Below are positions 32,826 to 43,730 of a DNA stretch of 64,000 bases, piece by piece. This DNA is from Bombyx mori (Eukaryota > Arthropoda > Insecta > Lepidoptera > Bombycidae), in the NCBI RefSeq assembly GCF_030269925.1, contig NC_085110.1, forward strand, positions 8,432,001-8,496,000, read 5' to 3'. The first letter of the stretch is position 1; every line of letters starts with the position of its first letter. A program made the position numbers and the translations under genes. The notes beneath the pieces are model-generated. The model saw only the letters and a list, made by a program, of their open reading frames with translations. It made no database searches and was not told the origin of the DNA.

Positions 32826-35671
32826 TTGGTAGTGAAGATCTTTCCGCTTGTATCACAGCAGCGTCACCTTCTTCATTATGTAAAGCTACTGTACCCGCTT
32901 ATATTCGAGGAATAAGAGCAGAAGCACTTCTCGACACCGGCAGCTCCATCAGTTTTATAAATGACAACTTTGCAAGACTATGCGGGTTAAAAAGAAAATC
33001 CTGCAATCAGACTATTTCTATGGCCTCTCTTAATTATACTTCACAAGTAGAAGGTCAAACTTGGCAAACCTTGAAAATCGGAAATCATAGATATGATAAT
33101 GTGAATCTTCTTATAGTGAAAAATCTTTGTGCTGATATAATTATCGGCCATGATGTCCTCGAAGAACATTCATCGCTAGAGTTCTCTTTCGGTGGGCCAA
33201 AACATCCACTTCAAGTATGTAACGTAGCTGAAGCATCAGTACCCGCTGTACCGCTTTTTGCGAATGTATCTCCCAACTGCAAACCTATTGCTATAAAGTC
33301 TCGAAGGCACAACAAAGAGGATAGTGAATTTATTAAAGAAGAAATCAGAAATCTTATAGCAGAGGGCGTGATTGAAGAAAGTAAATCACCGTGGAGGGCC
33401 CAAGTACTAATAACAAAAAGCGAAACTCATAAAAAACGCCTTGTAATTGATTACTCTCAGACAATTAATCGTTACACAGAACTCGACGCGTATCCTTTAC
33501 CAAACATTGAGGACTTAGTTTCGAAAGTGGCAAAGAATATATTTTTCCGCCTAATAGACCTAAAAAACGCGTACCATCAAGTAACTATACTACCCGAAGA
33601 AAGGAAATTTACCGCTTTTGAAGCACTGGGAAATTTGTACCAGTTCAGGCGTATTCCTTTTGGAGTAACAAATGGTGTTTCGAGCTTCCAACGAACAATC
33701 GATTGGATTATAAGAAAAGAGAAGCTTCAAAACACATATGCGTATCTTGATGATATAACTATTTCTGGCCGTACTCTTGAAGAACACGATCATAACTTAG
33801 AAAGTTTTATGAATGCCGCAAAGAAATACGGTTTAACACTGAGTATACAAAAATGCAAATTTTCTCAAAAGTCACTTAATATTCTAGGCTATAATATTCA
33901 AAACCACATAATTAAACCTGACAATGAGCGACTCAAGGCACTGATAAATTTACCTCCACCAAGCGATTTACCGACCTTAAGAAGGACACTCGGCATGTTC
34001 GCACATTATTCTAAGTGGATTCCAAAATTTTCTGAACGGATCCACTCACTTGCTAATACGACGATTTTTCCACTCACAAGCGAGCAAATTAAATGTTTCG
34101 AAGGCTTGAAAAATGATATCGCAAAGTCTTCTATACATGCAATTGATGAAAATATACCTTTTACGGTGGAAACTGACGCTTCCGATCATTCCATTGCAGC
34201 AGTACTTACGCAAAATTCTAGACCAGTGGCGTTTTTCTCAAGAACGTTAAATTCAAGCGAACAAAACCATTCCGCCATTGAAAAAGAAGCGTACGCCATT
34301 GTGGAATCATTGAAGAAATGGAGACATTTACTTATTGGTAGACATTTTAAGTTGGTAACTGACCAACGCTCGGTTTCTTTTATGTTTAATATGAAACATT
34401 CAAGTAAGATAAAGAATGAAAAGATTCAAAGATGGCGACTGGAACTTGCTGCTTTCAAATACGATATTTTATACAGACCGGGAAAAGATAACTATGCTGC
34501 TGATGCACTATCCCGAGTTTGTGCCACTGTAGAAACACGTACTGCAAAACTTTTCTCGCTGCATGAGGCTCTTTGTCATCCAGGGGTAACAAGAATGTTT
34601 CACTGGGTTCGCTCTAAAAACCTTCCCTATTCTATTGAAGAAGTCAGAACAATGACAAAATCTTGTCGAACCTGCTCTGAAATAAAACCTAGATTCTTCC
34701 GAAATACCTTTGATGACCAGAGGAAACTTGTTAAAGCGACGGCTGCTTTTGAACGCCTTAGCATAGATTTTAAAGGACCAGTTCCAACAAATAATAATAA
34801 CAAATTCATACTTACCGTGATTGACGAATTTTCACGTTTCCCGTTTGCATTCCCATGCTCAGATGTAAGCTCGAAAACAGTGATTAAACATCTTAACAAC
34901 TTGTTTATAATATTTGGCATGCCTTCTTACGTTCATTCAGATCGCGGAACAGCATTTCTTTCTGCTGAAGTACAGGAATTTTTACATGTTCGAGGTATTG
35001 CCACTAGTAGAACTACAGCTTATAACCCTCAAGGTAACGGTCAAGTAGAAAAATTGAATTCTACTCTTTGGAGAACGATTCTTTTGGCGCTGAAGACGAA
35101 GAATCTTTCGGTAGAAAATTGGGAACAAGTATTACCACAAGCCTTACATTCAATCCGATCATTACTTTGTACAACCATAAATTGCACTCCACATGAAAGA
35201 ATGTTTAGACATCCTCGAAGATCTACAAACGGCACTTCTGTTCCATCGTGGCTTACAAATTCTGGACAAGTCTTGATGAAGAAATTTAATCGTACAAATA
35301 AATATCAGCCATTAGTAGAAGAGGTTGAATTGATACACAGCAATCCTGACTTTTCATACATTCGGCTTCCAGATAGCCGAGAAACAACAGTGTCGAATCG
35401 TCATCTAGCACCATTGGGTTCAGAAAGGGTAGATCTGCGAATAGATAATGAACACACTATTGATTATCATAACGTCGCAGAACCACTTCCGGAAACAGAA
35501 GACCAAAACTTGGAGATTCCTTCATCTAATGAAACGGGACCTGTGGTACTTGATAATAACAGAGAGCTAGAGACAGAATTACCATCATCACCACCGCCGG
35601 AGCCAACACTTCGTAGATCTGGTCGCGTCCATAAAACGCCAGGATTTTCAAAAGATTATGTTTTAAAATAG
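32750..35671 (+). CDS. pol: Pol polyprotein of the Gypsy element
   Basis: 973-codon frame overlapping the end of gag. Order: aspartic protease (LLDTGSS at ~61-66, IIIGHDVL ~130-137); reverse transcriptase (~200-380; LIDLKNAYHQV and catalytic YLDD at 332-335); RNase H (TDAS at 475-478, then EKEAYAIVESL, LVTDQRS); integrase with an H-H-C-C zinc motif (~605-642) and DDE core D673, D731, E767, with 35 residues between the last two (D,D35E). The C-terminal tail is Pro/Glu-rich. The frame is uninterrupted and all visible catalytic residues are intact. Pol starts inside the second Gag zinc knuckle, so the apparent ATG at 32750 is probably not a true start; expression as Gag-Pol is expected. No env follows. 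Confidence 0.95.
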   Translation: MSALQQKGHFATVCRSSSKSTNSVVVGSEDLSACITAASPSSLCKATVPAYIRGIRAEALLDTGSSISFINDNFARLCGLKRKSCNQTISMASLNYTSQVEGQTWQTLKIGNHRYDNVNLLIVKNLCADIIIGHDVLEEHSSLEFSFGGPKHPLQVCNVAEASVPAVPLFANVSPNCKPIAIKSRRHNKEDSEFIKEEIRNLIAEGVIEESKSPWRAQVLITKSETHKKRLVIDYSQTINRYTELDAYPLPNIEDLVSKVAKNIFFRLIDLKNAYHQVTILPEERKFTAFEALGNLYQFRRIPFGVTNGVSSFQRTIDWIIRKEKLQNTYAYLDDITISGRTLEEHDHNLESFMNAAKKYGLTLSIQKCKFSQKSLNILGYNIQNHIIKPDNERLKALINLPPPSDLPTLRRTLGMFAHYSKWIPKFSERIHSLANTTIFPLTSEQIKCFEGLKNDIAKSSIHAIDENIPFTVETDASDHSIAAVLTQNSRPVAFFSRTLNSSEQNHSAIEKEAYAIVESLKKWRHLLIGRHFKLVTDQRSVSFMFNMKHSSKIKNEKIQRWRLELAAFKYDILYRPGKDNYAADALSRVCATVETRTAKLFSLHEALCHPGVTRMFHWVRSKNLPYSIEEVRTMTKSCRTCSEIKPRFFRNTFDDQRKLVKATAAFERLSIDFKGPVPTNNNNKFILTVIDEFSRFPFAFPCSDVSSKTVIKHLNNLFIIFGMPSYVHSDRGTAFLSAEVQEFLHVRGIATSRTTAYNPQGNGQVEKLNSTLWRTILLALKTKNLSVENWEQVLPQALHSIRSLLCTTINCTPHERMFRHPRRSTNGTSVPSWLTNSGQVLMKKFNRTNKYQPLVEEVELIHSNPDFSYIRLPDSRETTVSNRHLAPLGSERVDLRIDNEHTIDYHNVAEPLPETEDQNLEIPSSNETGPVVLDNNRELETELPSSPPPEPTLRRSGRVHKTPGFSKDYVLK

Positions 35672-35681
35672 TGCGGGAGAA

Positions 35682-35847
35682 TGATGTAAACTTCTTAGTT
35701 GAAATTATCAGCCATAAGTTGACGTCATTGTCAATCTGTTTTATTCGTTATTTGTCAATGTATGTACCTAATGTAATAAAAGCAAATTTTATTGTTAATT
35801 TTAGCTTATTAAAACCTTATATTCAGTAAAGGTTTTCTCTTATTACA
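35682..35847 (+). repeat. 3' LTR of the Gypsy element
   Basis: Near-identical to the 5' LTR apart from a 4-base insertion and single changes; followed by the ATATA duplication. Confidence 0.92.
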
Positions 35848-36173
35848 ATATATTTTATTTTCCATTTTGGATATGTGCAAGACGCGTCATGCTAAGAGGT
35901 TAATAATCCATCAATATTACATATTTAAACAGAAACAATAAAATAACAAAACAATTTGACACTGGGTGTTGCCGCCAAATGCTCCCAACCAAAGATATTA
36001 CAAACGCTACGATAAAGATCAACGGACTAACTACACCACTGAACTACTATAGTTTAGACTGATCGAACAAACGAAAGTAAGCCTGTCAAATGTCATTTCG
36101 ACAAAATTCAGTGTATTATCTATGTTTCGCCACTTGAACTTGAACCAAAATCATAGATTAAACGACTAATAAA

Positions 36174-37539
36174 ATGGCATGTGATAATACAAAAAATGGT
36201 GGTGAAAATGAAAATGGATCTAATAAAAACATAGAACCTCCAGAAGATGATAACAATGAAGATATAACAGAAGGTAAATTGAAGTAAATTTATAGCGTCA
36301 AGCGTATTCCCCAGCACTAAAGATCAACAATAGCAAAACTGTTTTCAATTTCAATTAATTGTAAAACTTTGTGTATCTATTACTATCTATTCACATGACA
36401 TTGGTATTGGTACTATCCCCAGATTTCTGCAATTAATTAAAAAATATATGAATCAAACTTTAAAATTAATGCCATTACCAATTTTTTCAAATAAATAAGT
36501 TTCAGATGATGTTACGGTGTTAGTAAAATTTTAATTATTATGAACAAAATTATAAATATTGATGTTTTAAAATTTGATTTCGTTTTTATTTATTTTTGTT
36601 GCTTGTAGCACTTTCATTCCTATATTTAAACACACTTTTACTATCATGTTCTGTGACTATCAGTGTAATGGGATTATTTAAAGTAATTAAATATTTCTAA
36701 AATAGCAGTGAAAATGATATTATTATGCATAAGTTCATAATATCCAATGTGTATCCTTATACCATTCTGCTGCTGGTCATTTTATTCTCTGAATAAGTCT
36801 TCAGGAATTTTTGGTTCGTATTGTTTTTGTGGCATTGTTGTGTTCTTTGTAATTTTGGGTTAGCATTCCATTACAAATTACTTGTAACTCATACAGGGAT
36901 GAGCCATTTTACCAGACATTCTCATGTCACATATATCTGGTAATACTGGGTCTCCTAAGGAATGGATTCTTTTGTATACTGTATTGTCTCTTCCACGAGT
37001 TTTTTTTTAACAGAAATGATGGTATCGTTACCTATCATTCAATCATTCTACTCACGAAAAAGTCTTAGGTTCTGGTGAAAGGATTCTTTGTCAGCTGACA
37101 TTACTAATAACCTAGAAGTTAATGATATGATGATGATCACACTATTATGGGAGCTGCATATTCATCTGCCAAAGACAGCAATGACTTATACTGACATAAT
37201 TACAATTTAATGAAAATCTCTTTCAAAACCTGTTTGGATCTTAATCCAGCTTTTAAATGAGTAAATTATTTCTTTATTTTAATATAAAAACAATCCAGAA
37301 GGATAAAATATTATGAAAATAATAAACCTATGAGAATATATAATTTTAAATAACTTATCAAATCCTTTACAGAGTATGAATTATTAGAATCTACATTAGA
37401 TGAACTTAATTCTGCATTGGATTTCTTGGAGCGTAAAAATGATGATATTCACCAACAATTGAAAGAGCTTTTGCAATCCAATATTGCAATTAGACAAGAA
37501 ATGCGTGAAGAAAATAAGGAAGTCAACAACAGTAATTGA
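36174..37539 (+). CDS. BBLN: Bublin coiled-coil protein (UPF0184/C9orf16 family)
   Basis: Two exons, 36174-36273 and 37373-37539 (stop TGA), joined in phase 1 to give 88 residues. Residues 1-33 are low-complexity and Asn/Glu/Asp-rich (MACDNTKNGGENENG). Residues 34-85 match the conserved core of the family: YELLESTLDELNSALDFLE then RKNDDIHQQLKELLQSN, a heptad-patterned coiled coil close to human 'INSCLDHLEEKNDHLHARLQELLESN' in my memory. Bublin is a small protein linked to intermediate filaments and lumen shape in worm intestine; its role in insects is little known. The length fits the family (80-90 residues). It is convergent with NDUFS6, whose stop lies ~400 bases away. Confidence 0.9.
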
Positions 37540-37947
37540 AGAAATGCAAATACAGCACTATTTTAAATTTAATTGTGCAAATATACATGTTACCTAGTGT
37601 AATTTGTTTGTCTCAAAAGTGTAAAATAGAAATTGTTAATCTTAATATTACCATTTATCAATATTTAGTGACCAATACCACAAAGTGAGCGTGAGTTTTA
37701 AATAATGTATTATCATACATTTACGATATTTAAGTATGAATAATTATTTATCTTGTTTGCACCATTTAAATGTTATAAGTTGCATATTTATGTCAATAGG
37801 AATGAACAATAACATTTAGTTGAGCATTGTTCACAGAAAAAAAATGGGTCAATAAAACATAATATAACATAAAACAATCTTTAATTTACTCATAACTACA
37901 AATTATCCAGGTAAAACGTTTAAAAGATGACTTGGACAGTTCAAACT

Positions 37948-39840
37948 TTAATGACCAGTTTTTTTTATGAATCTTAATCCACAGTATCCACATGAATGGT
38001 CACCTGGTTTATCCTGAAAACATATAAGAATTAATGATTTCCATTACCACATCTGTACCAAGAAACCTATAGAAATGCATTTTATTTGATCGCTACTTCT
38101 TGTTTTTGCAGAAAAAAACATGTCTTCTAGCCTTTTCTGCCAAACTTCCAAATGTTCACCCCTAATTTCTGTCCAGTTCTCTGGTGGTAGGTACTCTGTT
38201 GTGACTCAGCTCAGGCTATTACAATTGTCCTCATGTAACAGTCATGAGTTTCAGTTAGAAGGTTAGGACACAAAGAGCAAACAATGAGACATGAGATAGA
38301 GTGGATGATAGAAAACAGATTATAAACCCCAGTAATCACTAAACACCAGGTAATCTGTGACCTTGTCTAGCCATTATTGTTTTATTACAGTTCACAAAAC
38401 TTTCCATTGGATGAAGAATTAGCTATTAGCATACTTGCTTTGTGGATGATGACACATATAATGCACAATAAATTGGAAGGTTTTTTATAAATTAACGATA
38501 TGAATTTGTCATTGCCTAAAGGATAACACATCCAGTACATTCATATCTAGCCATGCACTAGGAATCGAATCCCTCAGGTATGTACCAATTTTTCCAATGA
38601 AATATGTACCTAAAAAATGTTCATGATTGACTACCACAGTGAAGGAATAACGATTGTGTAATAAAAATGAAACCCACAAAATTAATTAGTAAATTTTCGT
38701 AATTACTGGAGGTAGGACCTCTTGTTAGTCGGCGCGGGTAGGTACCACCATCTTGCCCATTTCTGCCATGAAGCAGTAATGCGTTTCGTTTTGAAGGAGC
38801 AGTCAGAATTCTAACTATACTGAGACATTAGAACTTATATCTCAAGGTGGGTGGCGCATTTACGTTGTAGATGTCTATGGGCTCCAGTAATCACTTAACA
38901 CCAGGTGGGATGTGAGCTAGTCCACCCATTGAACAAAAAAAAAATTACTTTCAGAGCATAGTTCTAATAAAGCAATTATCATTTATCTTTGAAATGGACA
39001 ATCATCTGGGATGTCTTTTGGCTGAAGTAATTGAAAGCAGTTGATTTTAAATGATTATATTGACACAGGCTGTTATCACCTTAAACATGTATTTGCTCAC
39101 AATGTTTTTCCAGAACTAATTTCTACATCTCTATTCCTTGAATGGGGGACTCCTCTTCTCTTCAACATAATAATAACCAGGAGCTTAGCTGTACCTCAGG
39201 AATTACTAATATCTACAAATGATAATGACTACTCACTGTCAAGTTTGTCATCTGCCTTCATAAGCAATAAAAAAGGACTGTAGGTTTAGTCTTATGAATT
39301 GAAACCAAGCCTTACAATTTACGATATATTAAGCATACTATATGTTATTTATTTGAGTTACTTACTAAATTAATATACACTCGTGGATGACCCTCTGGGC
39401 CACTACCTCCATCACACCAAACAACTCTTTCAGTTACTTCTTTAGGAGGTATTTCCGCAATTAAATTTACGGCCCAATTCGGATTTACTTGTTTTGGCGC
39501 ATTAGTAAATCTTACCAGCCTGTAGTCATCAGAATCCCATTTCTATTAAAACAGAAAATATAATGAGGAATATTGTTGCCTTGAGCGATTGACTTTTTCC
39601 CAAATTTATTATGTAAGATCACTATTATTTTAAATCATTTGCAATGAAATGTACTGGTATAATAAAAATGAGTAAATGATGCATTTTCACGTTACGAGAT
39701 GTTTTTGCAATTCCAGCAGGTACCTGGCCTGTATGAGTAGAAATATCTTCAATCTTGTTCGTCAAAGTTCGACATAATACTGGTGTACTTCTTAGCATCT
39801 TTAATTTCGAACATGAAGTCATAATTAGAGATTTATTCAT
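37948..39840 (-). CDS. NDUFS6: NADH dehydrogenase [ubiquinone] iron-sulfur protein 6, mitochondrial
   Basis: Three minus-strand exons, 39840-39724, 39542-39366 and 38013-37948, all in phase 0, give 119 residues. The ATG at 39840 opens a basic, hydroxylated presequence (MNKSLIMTSCSKLKMLRST) expected to target the matrix. The mature part begins THTGQ, followed by DYRLVRFTNAPKQVNPNWAV and NLIAEIPP, then the conserved zinc site: C82 in VVWCDGG, H91 in GHPRVYINLDK, and C106/C109 in SCGYCGLRF, matching the C-H-C-C ligands of the family. The protein is a peripheral-arm complex I subunit required late in assembly. Intron 2 (1.35 kb) carries a Bm1 SINE. Confidence 0.96.
38545..38945 (+). repeat. Bm1 SINE in NDUFS6 intron 2
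   Basis: Damaged tRNA-like head (aggaatcgaatccctcaggt, B-box part), then cacagtgaaggaataacgat, tcgtaattactggaggtagg, tatctcaaggtgggtggcgc, acttaacaccaggtgggatg and an A-run at ~38934-38943. Plus orientation, antisense to the host gene. Confidence 0.9.
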
Positions 39841-40146
39841 GACGAATTAATTTTATTATCTGAGATTTAAGTATGTAGGTACCTATTTACAAGGAATAAA
39901 TTTAACTTTAAAGAAAAAGTCTGAAAATTTTGTATTGTTAAATTAGATAGGCAAAGGGAACACAGCTTTGCAGACAAATTTTTTTAAAAGGATTTTTGGA
40001 CCTGGTATCTAAAACCTTTAAGTCGTCTTATTTTAATTTTATTGAAAACTTTTTTATATGAAAAACGCTTTTCGCTATCCGTCAAAAGTTAACATTTTTT
40101 TTATCATGGCTACACATATTAAATGACTTGACTGCAATGCAAAGGG
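39841..40146. other. 5' flank of NDUFS6
   Basis: Probable promoter region; AT-rich; I cannot place core promoter elements with confidence. Confidence 0.4.
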
Positions 40147-40515
40147 ACTTTTTGACGGGAACGTGAGGAATGAAGTTGTATGATTTGTTTTATTTTGTCT
40201 ATTTAGTGTTTCTTCAGGTATAAAAGAGTAATAACGGTGGTTTATTAACTGTTTAGTATCTGTGAAAATGCACAAATGTGGGAAAATGAAACAAAGCCGC
40301 TGTATGTAACTTCTCGGGATCCTCTAAAAAGTCCACTGAAAAAATCTTAATAACTGACCACCATTTTACTGAGATTATATTTCATCTCATATCATCTTAC
40401 TTCATTTCATTTAATTTCATCATATTATCATTTTTCATAAAAATAAGAATATAAATTTAAAAAAGACATGACTTAAAAATCTTAGTTACCAGGTCATAAA
40501 ATCCATAAAAAAAAT
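40147..40515 (+). repeat. Unclassified ~400-bp repeat, copy 3
   Basis: Same family as 18848 and 19273: ctttttgacgggaacgtgag, aatgcacaaatgtgggaaaa, gaaacaaagccgctgtatgt, ttaccaggtcataaaatcc. It is followed by taagtgtattatctatgg, the recurrent motif also next to copy 1. Confidence 0.85.
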
Positions 40516-41870
40516 ACATATAATAAGTGTATTATCTATGGTTTCCTATAAGTAGATAGTAGTGATGCGCAAGATGTATCACTGAGCTGAAAAGATAGAT
40601 ACATATCATTTCGCTCTAAAGATATATATTACTCATTTAGCTCACTAGCTCAGTGCTCCAATTCAATTGATTGGTCTCACAATTGATTCATTTCTTCGTC
40701 TAGATCATTAAGCTCGGTTTACATATATCACTCACCTTGTATTGGAATTTACAATAGTCAGTTCAGTTTGTAAATGTCAAGGCCTATATATACACTTACT
40801 AACACCCAATATAGTTTATTTACACTTTTATAATTAAACATTGAATATTTACAACATGCAGCTTACCATAGAACCAAACACATTAAGAATCTTTTTTAAA
40901 TATTTTTTTTTGATATAGCATCCCATTATTCGTAATATTAACTTCGCAAATTAATAGCTACCTTTTTATATAAGAATAAAGCACAGACAATGGTAAGGAA
41001 AAGGAATATAAAGGAAAATAATTTTACATTGGACGAAATTTATGCCCGTATCTTTAGACGTTTCGTAAAATAGTCCTCCACTCTAAACTCATCCGATGAT
41101 GCTCGAATATTCCTCCCAAACTTACTCGAGTTTGGTATTTTTAGTCGACCATTACAATATTCCTCAACTGTCCTCGAGTGAGGTAGAGAGGTGCTATTGC
41201 GTCACCACGACAACATCAGTTTGAGGAAAATTTGATCAAGCTAGCATCAAACCTATAAGAGTTCTGTAGCCTATGGTCATTGTTTAATGTCAAAGTCAAG
41301 CTACCACTGTCTGTTTGACACTAGACGTATCGAACTTGTTTGATGTTTTAGTTGAGAGACTCATAAATACGTAATACACTTGACATTGGCGAAATCTAAA
41401 AGGAAACGCCATAAACCTAAGAGATAGATAAATACGTGCGCGTGCGGTGAAATAGAAGGTTTTCGTTTTTCTAACCCATGATTAATAAATTAGATTTCGG
41501 ATTTTGAATAATAGCTCCTGCAGGAACCCGGCTTTGTATTTTTATTCGCTGTTTCTTTGTTGAATTTGATTGCATCGTCTTTTTGAAGTGCTTTTCCACA
41601 ACCACCGGTTTATTATTCAGGTAAGTTATGATTGTGGTGTTTTATTTATCAAATAGTTAACTTTAAGTTAACTCAAATAGTTAAATATTTTTGTCCTTTA
41701 TTACTCACTGCCTAAGCAAAGTTTTTTATAGATTTTACGTGAAATTACGATGCAGTAAATTATTTGTCGTTTCAGTTTTTCTATGATGACGTCCAGGCAA
41801 GTATTTAGCGAAAGCGAGAAGACCTTGCCTACAAGAATTAATTTTAAAATATAATCTGCACAAAACTGCT
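40516..41870. other. Flank of the Harbinger element, no gene
   Basis: Around 40560-40620 tagtgatgcgcaagatgtatc resembles hAT-type ends (compare 54144 and ~62060). 41040-41250 contains tcctccactctaaactcatc and ctcctcgag-like repeats. No coding frame or element border was established. Confidence 0.35.
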
Positions 41871-41873
41871 ACC

Positions 41874-43292
41874 ATGACAGCTAGTCAAAACACAAAAAAA
41901 CTTTTCTGGATACAGTTAACAGAAGAATTCAATTCAATTGAATCAAATGCAAAGGTAGATATTTATTTATATTACTTGTATCTGATTTTTACTTGTCTAT
42001 ATATACCATGCTATTCTTATTTATCATTTGTTTTAGCGAAGTGAGGCCCAGCTCAAGAAGTGCTGGGATAATTTAAAAACACGGAGGAAGCACTTTTTAG
42101 CTAATGAAAAGCGTCAGAGAATGAAGACTGGTGGCGGACAGTGTGTTCCAAATGAGCCACAGCCTGGTAGCAGCAATGAGACCCTTATTTTTGCTGAGGT
42201 TCTACTGGATCAGATTGATGTGGAACTCAGGGGTGTCATTGACAGTGATACCATTTACAGTTCTGAAGGTAAGTGAATCTTAAAAATTTGAGATAAGTGC
42301 TTCAATCTCACATGCTCTCTCACAAAAAACAGTAAGAACGTGGTGGCATGGAGGGTCTTTTGATTATTGTTATATATCTATATGAGTCGAACTACATGTA
42401 TTACTGTGCTAAAAACTAGATAAATAATATGCGTGACAATACCTGATAAAGATTTTCACTCAAGAAACCATTTTAATAATCATAATGAATATACCACATT
42501 CTGATTAAGAACAATATTACTTTAAAATTCTTTCTTTCCTCTACTCCAACTATCACTATTATTCTACCATACATAATTAAAGATTTTATTGTTTTATTTC
42601 TAGATATTGCAATGGAGCTTGAAACATCAGTTCCAGCAGCAGCGCAACCACAACAGAATGATGAAGTTCTGAGTGTAAGCTGTGCAAGATCATCAGCTGA
42701 AGAATGTATGTATATTTTTAGTCTTACTTTTCTCTCACATTTATAGTCCATCTTTTTGCCTGTTTTTCTTAATTATCTATATTAATTAGTTAGGGTAAAG
42801 CACAAATAATGCAATTTGTAAATTTAATCTAAATATATCAATATCTTTTTATAACTTCACCTTAATTGTATTGAATCAGATGAATTGACTATCACATTTT
42901 ACTCAGTCTAATTAATAATTCGACTATAGTAGCTCAATCCAATTGTGGGATTTGAAACCAATCTTAATACCTTAATTACCACTAAAGCTATCATCACTTC
43001 AAAATCATAAATATACATTATGTAGATTACTAAAATGTTACAAATATAGATGTATAACAATTGCATTTTATTTAATTACAGGAGGGTAATTCAGGAGGAA
43101 TTTAAGTTTAGAAAAGAATCTTATGAAAAGAAAGAGAGAAGAGAAGATGAACTCTTTCAATTCCAAAAAAAGGAAAGAGAGTGGATGATGAAGGCAGCAG
43201 AAGAAGTATATCTAAAAGCAAAGGCTGAGAGGGAAGCTGCAGAGGATATTAAAAAATATAATCGGGCTAAAAGAGATTGTAGTGAAAAATAA
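41874..43292 (+). CDS. Myb/SANT-like protein of a PIF/Harbinger element
   Basis: Four inferred exons: 41874-41954, 42037-42268, 42604-42705 and about 43085-43292 (stop TAA). The last acceptor is uncertain: the nearest AG would create an in-frame stop, so I used the second AG. The N-terminal ~70 residues form the back half of a Myb/SANT-like domain (LTEEFNSIESNAK, then AQLKKCWDNLKTRRKHFL); an earlier exon with the first helix may exist. The middle is low-complexity; the C-terminus is a highly charged helix (EEFKFRKESYEKKERRED and KKEREWMMKAAEEVYLKAKA). Harbinger elements encode such a protein beside the transposase to help DNA binding and nuclear import; the transposase gene lies convergently at 43731-44845. 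Confidence 0.7.
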
Positions 43293-43544
43293 TTTAAATA
43301 AATAACTCATAATCACATTGACTTTATTTATTAGATAGTAAGCAAAATATGACTCTTATGTAGATAAATAAAATAAGGAGTTTCAAAAGTCTAACCTCGT
43401 ACTATTTACTTTTTTAGTAAAAAATTTATCAAAATTAACAAATCAAATTTAATCATTCATCTTCAAAATAAATAATACTATCTGCATTACAATAACGGTG
43501 CTCACTGCTCGGTTCCAACTTATATACCCATATTAGCCAGACAA

Positions 43545-43715
43545 CTGATAACTGTTAGGGTAAACATGTTCTTGAGTCGAAACTGTGAAGTGGTGGAGTG
43601 ATGATCTGTGCAGGGTGGCTGGCAAGAGCTGGATGAGGGAAGCCGAGGATTGTGCTCAGTGGCGAGCAATTGGAGAGGCCTATGTCCAGCAGTGGACTGC
43701 TGTAGGTTGATGATA
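43545..43715 (+). pseudogene. RTE-type LINE C-terminal fragment
   Basis: The plus frame reads RWWSDDLCRVAGKSWMREA then EDCAQWRAIGEAYVQQW, the very C-terminus of RTE-clade reverse transcriptase polyproteins as I remember them. It ends at ggttgatgata. 5'-truncated dead insertion between the two Harbinger genes. Confidence 0.75.
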
Positions 43716-43730
43716 CCCATATGAGAATTT

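Larger units (their letters stand above)
31819..35847 (+). mobile_element. Complete Ty3/Gypsy-type LTR retrotransposon
   Basis: Two LTRs, 31819-31980 (162 bp) and 35682-35847 (166 bp), start tgatgtaaacttc and end cttattaca. They differ by a few substitutions and one 4-base gtat(g) insertion. A 5-bp duplication ATATA flanks the element (31814-31818, 35848-35852). A purine tract (gtgcgggagaa) precedes the right LTR; I could not assign the primer-binding site. Between them lie gag (~32000-32825) and pol (32750-35671) on the same strand, pol order protease-RT-RNase H-integrase, which is the Gypsy order. No envelope gene is present. The LTRs are short for the group. LTR similarity suggests a fairly recent insertion. 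Confidence 0.95.

Noticed and set aside
31819..35847. Endogenous retrovirus with envelope
   Set aside because: No frame follows the integrase other than the Pol tail; the right LTR begins 10 bases after the stop.
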